NCBI GenBank assembly: GCA_937900485.1
Contig: CALCEL010000084.1
Location: 1 to 11,805, forward strand
From: an uncultured Prevotellaceae bacterium
GTDB taxonomy: Bacteria > Bacteroidota > Bacteroidia > Bacteroidales > Bacteroidaceae
Direction of reading: 5' to 3'
DNA: 11,805 bases
Positions 7,010-11,805 of the stretch are shown piece after piece; positions within the stretch are counted from its first letter, which is position 1; the number at the start of each line of letters is the position of its first letter. The notes beneath the pieces are model-generated. The model saw only the letters and a list, made by a program, of their open reading frames with translations, was not told where the DNA came from and did no database searches. The position numbers were made by a program, and so were the translations under genes.

Positions 7010-8036
7010 TCTGTTCATCTTTTCATGTTTTTTCCTTGTCTGTACTTTTCTGTTTGCTCAGAATGGTTCTGTCCCTGCGCTTACGCGAAAACAAAGAAAC
7101 GTAGCTAAGTGGAATGTGCCGGGCGGCAATTACAGTGGAATAACGCATGTGAGAGATAATGAGTATGTGCTTGTCAGCGACTGTGACAGGACATTGACAT
7201 TCTATAATATCACTGTTGATGTCGATTCCTTGGACGGTGATGTTCTCAAAGTCTCGTATAAGGGCAAGATGAGTGGGTGGACAAAGGTGACGGATGTTGA
7301 GGACGTGGCGTTTGTGCCGTTTCTCAACACTTTTTTCGTGTGTGATGAGGGGCGTCAGTGTGTTGAGGAGTATTACAGAGATGGCGAGGCTACAGGACGC
7401 TCGCTTGACGTGCCGGAGAGTTTTGGCGTGAGGATGATATATGGAAACTATGGGTTCGAGTCTTTATGCTACTCTCCACATGACACTTTGCTGTGGACCG
7501 TTACAGAACACACTCTTCGTGGTGACGGAGAGAGGTCTGATGCGTCAAACCGACGAGGCTGTGTGCTGCGACTGCTCGGTTTTAGTCCAGTCAGTTGTGA
7601 GTTGACTAACGAATGCCTTTACAGGACGGAGTGCCCTAAGGTGAGGAAAGCTGGACGTTCTTACGCTTTTGGCGTCAGTGCCATGACGGCGTTGTCTGAT
7701 GGCTCGCTGCTTGTCATGGAGCGCGAGTTCCATGTGGCCCGTCGTTATTTGGGTAGCTACGTGACAACAAACGTATTCAGAGTGTGCCCCGATGACGTCG
7801 ATGAGGAAGGTTTTCTCAGAAAAAGTCCGTTGACGTCCTTTAAGACAAAGTTGAATGTCACTCGTCGTAACCTCTCCAATTACGAGGGGATGTGCACGAG
7901 CGTGACGCTGAGCGACGGACGTCAGGTGTTGCTTCTTGTCTCTGACTCTCAGAATAATTACGGAAATTTTTTCTATAGGATGAAGGATTACGTTAAGTCC
8001 GTGGTGATAGATTTGCGTGAAGTAAACAAACCATGA
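6996..8036 (+). CDS. Secreted 'esterase-like activity of phytase' family protein
   Basis: This 346-residue protein has a signal peptide (1-22, hydrophobic run LFIFSCFFLVCTFLFAQ) and no membrane segment after it, so it is exported, probably to the periplasm. It resembles the Pfam 'esterase-like activity of phytase' family, a beta-propeller-like fold. Seen in order are SGITHV with VLVSDCD (47-64), DVEDVAFVP with FFVCDEG (100-119), GNYGFESLCYSP and LLWTVTEHTLRGDG (150-178), SAMTALSDGSLLVMERE (228-244), and NYEGMC with LLLVSDSQNNYG (295-323). The repeated acidic clusters in short strand-loop repeats suit metal binding, but the true substrate is not known for most members and phytase activity should not be assumed. 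The ATG at 6996 lies inside the amidase gene (14-nt overlap), which favours translational coupling. The start is set by the signal peptide. Confidence 0.8.
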   Translation: MKRGSLFIFSCFFLVCTFLFAQNGSVPALTRKQRNVAKWNVPGGNYSGITHVRDNEYVLVSDCDRTLTFYNITVDVDSLDGDVLKVSYKGKMSGWTKVTDVEDVAFVPFLNTFFVCDEGRQCVEEYYRDGEATGRSLDVPESFGVRMIYGNYGFESLCYSPHDTLLWTVTEHTLRGDGERSDASNRRGCVLRLLGFSPVSCELTNECLYRTECPKVRKAGRSYAFGVSAMTALSDGSLLVMEREFHVARRYLGSYVTTNVFRVCPDDVDEEGFLRKSPLTSFKTKLNVTRRNLSNYEGMCTSVTLSDGRQVLLLVSDSQNNYGNFFYRMKDYVKSVVIDLREVNKP

Positions 8037-8044
8037 GTGTTTGT

Positions 8045-8075
8045 TTTGTTTTTTGTGTGATAATCATTATCTTCG
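8045..8075 (+). promoter_or_regulatory. Candidate Bacteroidota promoter for the L,D-transpeptidase
   Basis: TTTG at 8045-8048 is followed after exactly 19 bases by TATCTTCG at 8068-8075, which differs from the -7 consensus TAnnTTTG at one position. It sits in the 58-nt gap between the phytase-like gene and the transpeptidase gene, 19 bases before the ATG at 8095. If used, transcription would start near 8082, giving a very short leader. It would make the transpeptidase at least partly independent of the upstream genes. The region is T-rich, so a chance match is possible. Confidence 0.45.
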
Positions 8076-8094
8076 CATATGTGAATATCTTGTT

Positions 8095-9645
8095 ATGAAA
8101 ACTCTGAATACCATATCACTTGTATTTCTCATGTGTGTGATGATTGTGTCTTGTGGTCGACGTGGTCATGAGACGACCAGAGATGGAATGTCGGTTTTTA
8201 GAAGATACTCGTTTTTTTTTGACACGACGATGATGCGAAGCTGTATCATGGAGACATTGGACTCCGACCAGTCTGTATTCCCGTCTGACATGACGGTTAA
8301 GAAGAGATACACAGACTCACGTTCCTTCTCCGATTTACCTGTATGGTTTTCTTACATGGGACTAAGTCCGGAAGCGGACTCCGTCTTGTTTTTCCTTCGT
8401 GAGGCGTTGCCGGAGAATGGCTTGGACACAGGACTCTTCCGTCTTCCTCAGATTTCCGATGATATAGAACTGGTACGTTCTTTGGCTTACGACTCAGTCG
8501 GCAAGGGAATTAATCGTGTGATGGCTCGTCTCGACTATAATCTCTCGAGAGCCTATGTGGCGTATTGCTATGGTCAAAGGACCGGATTCATGAGGCCAGA
8601 CGTGGTATTCAACACTCTTGAGTACAAGTCAGACACAGATGGCAAGGTTTTCTCGCGTCTTTTCGGCTATGAGTTGGAAAAGATGGATGTGCGAGATGTT
8701 GTTCGAATGCTTGACACACACGACCGTGTCTCGTACATGAGACAGTCCAAGCCTGTCAACGACGCCTGTCGTTCGTTGTATGCTCAGCTGCGTGAGTGTG
8801 AGGATAGTGCGAAACGTCGTGTCTTGTTCGTGAACATAGAGCGATGCCGGTGGCGAGTGAGACAACCTGCGGCGAATAGCAGACACGTGCTTGTCAACAT
8901 CCCCTCTTTGCATCTTTGGACCGTGTGTCCGGATTCCGTGTCACAAATGAGGATATGCTGTGGTGCGAAAAAGAGTAAGACGCCTTTATTGTCTTCAGAC
9001 ATACGTTACTTGCAGGTGAACCCGGAGTGGATCGTTCCGCAGACAATCGTGAAAAGTGACTTCCTCCGTCATGCTGGTGACTCTGCGTATTTCGCGTCCA
9101 GAAACTATTTCATGACTAATAAGTTGACTGGTGACACACTGGAACCGGGTAAGGTGACCGTGGCTCAGCTGGAGTCCGGCAAGATCCGTATAGGCCAGAG
9201 AAGCGGTGACGGTAACTCGTTAGGGCGTGTCGCCTTTCGTTTCTCAAATGACTATGGCATATACCTTCATGACACGGATAACAAGAGAGCATTTAAATAT
9301 GTGCATCGCACTTTGTCGCATGGGTGTGTGCGTGTGGAGAGACCATACGACCTTACCTGTTTCTTGTTGCCTGCGGCCGATGAGTGGATGATAGACAAGA
9401 TAAGGTTGTCCATGGATATGGACCCTCTGACAGAAAAAGGCGAGAAATATGTGGAGAAACACGAGGATGATGAACGTCCGTTCCGACTGGTGAATTATCT
9501 GAGTGTGTCGCCGGAGGTTCCTCTGTTTATTTTTTATTTCACCGCCTATCCTAATCCGTGCGACGGTAAGGTAGAGTATTGGGAGGATGTCTACGGATAT
9601 GACGATGTGATATGGAAGGAGGTTTCATATCTGTACATGAGATGA
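8095..9645 (+). CDS. Lipoprotein L,D-transpeptidase (YcbB/LdtD type)
   Basis: The family makes 3-3 (L,D) cross-links in peptidoglycan or attaches other groups to it. The protein has 516 residues. The N-terminus is a lipoprotein signal with lipobox IVSC (C20), so it should be membrane-anchored facing the periplasm. Residues about 75-170 look like the helical scaffold of YcbB-type enzymes (ALPENGLDTGLF; LDYNLSRAYVAYCYGQRTG). NIERCRW at 247-253 and VNIPSLHLWTV at 267-277 mark the entry to the YkuD catalytic domain. Active-site residues are H392 (YLHDT) and SHGCVRV with H409, nucleophile C411 and R413. The C-terminal FIFYFTAYPNP and EDVYGYDD are also typical. The peptidoglycan-binding module usually found before the NxERxRW motif is not recognisable. 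ATG 8095 is chosen over an earlier in-frame TTG because it starts the lipoprotein signal and lies behind a promoter-like site. Confidence 0.93.
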   Translation: MKTLNTISLVFLMCVMIVSCGRRGHETTRDGMSVFRRYSFFFDTTMMRSCIMETLDSDQSVFPSDMTVKKRYTDSRSFSDLPVWFSYMGLSPEADSVLFFLREALPENGLDTGLFRLPQISDDIELVRSLAYDSVGKGINRVMARLDYNLSRAYVAYCYGQRTGFMRPDVVFNTLEYKSDTDGKVFSRLFGYELEKMDVRDVVRMLDTHDRVSYMRQSKPVNDACRSLYAQLRECEDSAKRRVLFVNIERCRWRVRQPAANSRHVLVNIPSLHLWTVCPDSVSQMRICCGAKKSKTPLLSSDIRYLQVNPEWIVPQTIVKSDFLRHAGDSAYFASRNYFMTNKLTGDTLEPGKVTVAQLESGKIRIGQRSGDGNSLGRVAFRFSNDYGIYLHDTDNKRAFKYVHRTLSHGCVRVERPYDLTCFLLPAADEWMIDKIRLSMDMDPLTEKGEKYVEKHEDDERPFRLVNYLSVSPEVPLFIFYFTAYPNPCDGKVEYWEDVYGYDDVIWKEVSYLYMR

Positions 9646-9806
9646 TACTTACGCGACGGTGATGTAATGAGTCTGGCGTGTCCCCTCACGTTGATTTTTG
9701 TGCCGGAAAAACACCATAATTAAGTCTTGATATTTTTACTCGATGGTCGGACTGCTCATTTTTTCGTGTAAAAAGTGTTGACATAAAAGAATCAGCATTT
9801 ATTTTT

Positions 9807-9837
9807 TTTGTCAGTCAGTTTTCATGTCGTATCTTTG
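9807..9837 (+). promoter_or_regulatory. Bacteroidota promoter for the AMP-binding enzyme gene
   Basis: TTTG at 9807-9810 and TATCTTTG at 9830-9837 are separated by exactly 19 bases, a full match to the Bacteroidota TTTG / TAnnTTTG consensus and spacing. Transcription should start near 9843-9845, about 20 bases before the ATG at 9863. An in-frame ATG at 9824 lies inside the promoter and would not be on the transcript, which fixes the start choice. This is the best-supported promoter in the window. Confidence 0.75.
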
Positions 9838-9862
9838 CAAACACGAATTGAAAAGATTTGCG

Positions 9863-11530
9863 ATGACTAACAAACAAAGTTTTAATAATCTCCTTGAGAC
9901 GACTATCAAGGAGAATTGGGAGAGGAACGCTCTTACTGACTACAAGGGAAGAACGTTGCAGTATGGTGTCGTGGCTCGTCGAATAGCAAAGCTTCATATT
10001 ATATTTGAAAAGGGTGGGCTGAAGGTTGGTGACAGGGTGGCTATTTGCGGACGTAACAGTTCCATGTGGGCGTGTACTTTCCTCGCCACGGTGACCTATG
10101 GTGCTGTGGTTGTGCCTATACAGAATGAGTTCAAACCGGAACAGATATATAATATTGTCAATCATTCAGAGTCTAAACTCCTGTTTCTTGGTGATGTGGT
10201 GGCTCCTACCATTGACACTAAGATGATGAGTGGGTTGAAAGCCACGTTCTTTTTGCCAGACTGCTCTCTGATTGCCTGTGAGGATGAGGAGATAAAGAAG
10301 ACCAGAGAGAATATCGATGAGATCTTCGACGGTGTCTATGCCAACGGATTCAGCAAGGATAACGTGGACTATTATAAGGACAGCTTCGAGGACTTGGCAA
10401 TGATCAATTACACCAGCGGAACGACTGGATTCTCTAAGGGTGTGATGCTTCCTTTCCGTGTCCTTTGGAGTAACATGGACTTCCTCATGGAGGCTATTGG
10501 CAGCAAGCTGAAGAAGAATAGTGACGTGCTCGCCATATTGCCGATGGCCCACATGTATGGCCTGAGCTGTGAGTTCCTCATGCAGTTCTGCATGGGTAAT
10601 CACTTGTATTTCCTTACAAGACTGCCGAGCCCTTCTGTTATACAGCATGCGTTCACCGAGATTCATCCAAGCATAATCGTCTCTGTGCCTCTGGTCATTG
10701 AGAAGATTATACGTAAGCAGATATTCCCGTTGATTGACTCAAAGCGTATGAGACTCCTCATGCTGGTTCCTGGTGTGGGACGTAAGATAAAGAAGAGAAT
10801 CTACAATCAGGTGATGGACATTATGGGAGGCAACGTCTATGAGATAATGATAGGTGGAGCAAGCTTCAGCAGAGAAATCGAGAATTTCTTCACGAAAATC
10901 AATTTTCCTGTTACCGTAGGTTATGGAACGACGGAGACTGGACCGATGATTACTTATTCTGACTACACAGATTTTGTGCCTGGTTCTTGCGGTACAGCAG
11001 CTAAAAACATGGAGGTGAAGATACTCAATCCAGACCCTAAGACCGGTGCGGGCGAGATTGTGACACGTGGACTGAATGTGATGAGGGGATATTATAAGAA
11101 TGAGGAGGCTACACGTGAGGTCATCGACGAGGAGGGCTGGTTCCATACTGGCGACCTCGGTAAGATGAGTAAGGACGGACACTTCTTCATTCTCGGACGT
11201 ATCAAGAATATGTTGCTCGGTTCTAACGGACAGAACGTCTATCCGGAGGAGATAGAGGATAAGCTTAACTCTATGTTGCTGGTCAATGAGAGTCTCGTGC
11301 TTCAGAAGTCTGAGAAGCTGATTGCTCTGGTTAACCCTGATATGACAGAGGCTGAGAACATGGGACTCGGAGACGGTGATGTCATGAAGGTTATGGAGCG
11401 CAACCGCAAGGAACTGAACGGCCTCTTGCCGTCGTTCTGCCAGATCAGTGAGATCAGAATACACAATAAGGAGTTTGAGAAGACACCAAAGAAGTCAATC
11501 AAGAGATACCTCTATAAGAATCTTGTGTGA
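9863..11530 (+). CDS. AMP-binding acyl-CoA synthetase (long-chain fatty-acid-CoA ligase-like)
   Basis: This enzyme of the ANL superfamily activates a carboxylic acid as its adenylate with ATP and passes it to a thiol, usually CoA. The protein is 555 residues, the normal size, with no signal peptide, so it is cytoplasmic. Core motifs are intact: the phosphate loop YTSGTTGFSKGV (T184 to about K192), the adenine motif GYGTTETGP with E358, ribose-binding D431 in GWFHTGDLG, the hinge region GRIKNMLLGSNGQNVYPEEIE starting near R446, and a C-terminal KTPKKSIKRYLY where K547 is the likely catalytic lysine. Similarity is to fatty-acyl-CoA ligases, but the acid cannot be read from sequence. It has its own promoter and an intrinsic terminator, so it is probably monocistronic. 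The start at 9863 is supported by the promoter position; there is no clear Shine-Dalgarno sequence. Confidence 0.93.
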   Translation: MTNKQSFNNLLETTIKENWERNALTDYKGRTLQYGVVARRIAKLHIIFEKGGLKVGDRVAICGRNSSMWACTFLATVTYGAVVVPIQNEFKPEQIYNIVNHSESKLLFLGDVVAPTIDTKMMSGLKATFFLPDCSLIACEDEEIKKTRENIDEIFDGVYANGFSKDNVDYYKDSFEDLAMINYTSGTTGFSKGVMLPFRVLWSNMDFLMEAIGSKLKKNSDVLAILPMAHMYGLSCEFLMQFCMGNHLYFLTRLPSPSVIQHAFTEIHPSIIVSVPLVIEKIIRKQIFPLIDSKRMRLLMLVPGVGRKIKKRIYNQVMDIMGGNVYEIMIGGASFSREIENFFTKINFPVTVGYGTTETGPMITYSDYTDFVPGSCGTAAKNMEVKILNPDPKTGAGEIVTRGLNVMRGYYKNEEATREVIDEEGWFHTGDLGKMSKDGHFFILGRIKNMLLGSNGQNVYPEEIEDKLNSMLLVNESLVLQKSEKLIALVNPDMTEAENMGLGDGDVMKVMERNRKELNGLLPSFCQISEIRIHNKEFEKTPKKSIKRYLYKNLV

Positions 11531-11620
11531 TTCGTTTCCTCGATTGGCGGTCTGTGACATGTCTGCATGATACGGATACGAGTCAGTGGAGCAGTATGTG
11601 GCCGACCATGATAAGAAAAT

Positions 11621-11658
11621 AAAAACGCAACGCTACAGTGATTAGCGTTGCGTTTTTT
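11621..11658 (+). terminator. Strong intrinsic terminator after the AMP-binding enzyme gene
   Basis: AAAAACGCAACGCTA (11621-11635) pairs perfectly with TAGCGTTGCGTTTTT (11643-11657) around a 7-base loop CAGTGAT, giving a 15-bp stem that ends in a run of six T. It starts 90 bases after the stop codon. Because the A run on the left mirrors the T run on the right, it could also stop transcription arriving from the opposite direction. Confidence 0.88.
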
Positions 11659-11805
11659 GTGTGCGGCACAATCAGCTTGCGTCAACGTACATGCCGACGT
11701 ATATTGCTGTTCAGCAAAAATACTGTCTTTGCCATGCTCATGGTATAATAAAAAATATTACTGTCCGCTAAACATTAAAGCTCCATCAAAAAATTAGGGC
11801 TGGCA
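11659..11805. other. Intergenic tail with no supportable gene
   Basis: After the terminator the remaining 147 bases show no open frame of note. There is a small CCATG-CT-CATGG hairpin (11732-11743) and an AT-rich TAATA/TATTA palindrome near 11746-11760. A TGTCTTTG string at 11724-11731 and a TATTTTTG on the minus strand (11715-11722) resemble -7 boxes, but neither has a properly spaced -33 partner. The region probably leads into a gene beyond the window. Confidence 0.5.

Noticed and set aside
9646..9800. Terminator for the transpeptidase gene
   Set aside because: Only a 4-bp stem (CGTG/CACG around 9678-9691) followed by a GATTTTTG stretch is visible; this is too weak to call.
10739..11464. 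Long open frame (241 codons) on the minus strand inside the AMP-binding enzyme gene
   Set aside because: It lies wholly antisense to a gene with intact ANL-family motifs. Its translation is Leu/His/Ser-rich with no recognisable domain, as expected for a shadow frame.
11744..11749. TATAAT string resembling a sigma-70 -10 box
   Set aside because: Bacteroidota primary sigma factors use a different consensus, there is no suitable upstream element, and the local AT-rich sequence makes such strings likely.

Overview
The window looks like a chromosomal stretch from a Bacteroidales bacterium, most likely Prevotella-like. Three observations support this: a hybrid two-component regulator (HTCS) beside a secreted xylan-side-chain glycosidase, two promoters of the Bacteroidota type (TTTG, 19 nt, TAnnTTTG-like), and starts without clear Shine-Dalgarno sequences. 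All six genes lie on the + strand. I assign genus only tentatively.

Positions 1-429 hold no convincing gene. They contain two copies of a 22-bp tandem repeat at the window edge, a large imperfect inverted repeat (77-133), a perfect 8-bp inverted repeat (233-259) and a -7-like box (400-407) just ahead of the first gene. Positions 430-6462 are a carbohydrate module: a periplasmic GH67 alpha-glucuronidase followed after 9 nt by a 1322-residue HTCS with a periplasmic double propeller, a histidine kinase, a receiver and an AraC-type output domain. The expected logic is that the enzyme removes (4-O-methyl)glucuronic acid from xylo-oligosaccharides, the regulator senses such oligosaccharides, and the two are expressed together. 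No SusC/SusD pair or xylanase is in the window.

Positions 6509-8036 hold a stand-alone CinA C-terminal (PncC-type) nicotinamide-nucleotide amidase with an altered glycine loop. It overlaps by 14 nt a secreted protein of the 'esterase-like activity of phytase' family. A candidate internal promoter (8045-8075) precedes a lipoprotein L,D-transpeptidase of the YcbB type (8095-9645). A good Bacteroidota promoter (9807-9837) then drives an acyl-CoA-synthetase-like AMP-binding enzyme (9863-11530), which ends at a strong intrinsic terminator (11621-11658). The last ~145 bases hold no gene I can support.

I do not see a clear new defence or mobile system. The points most worth a second look are the structured leader before the glucuronidase, the regulator-enzyme pairing, the divergent PncC loop and the transpeptidase without a recognisable peptidoglycan-binding module.
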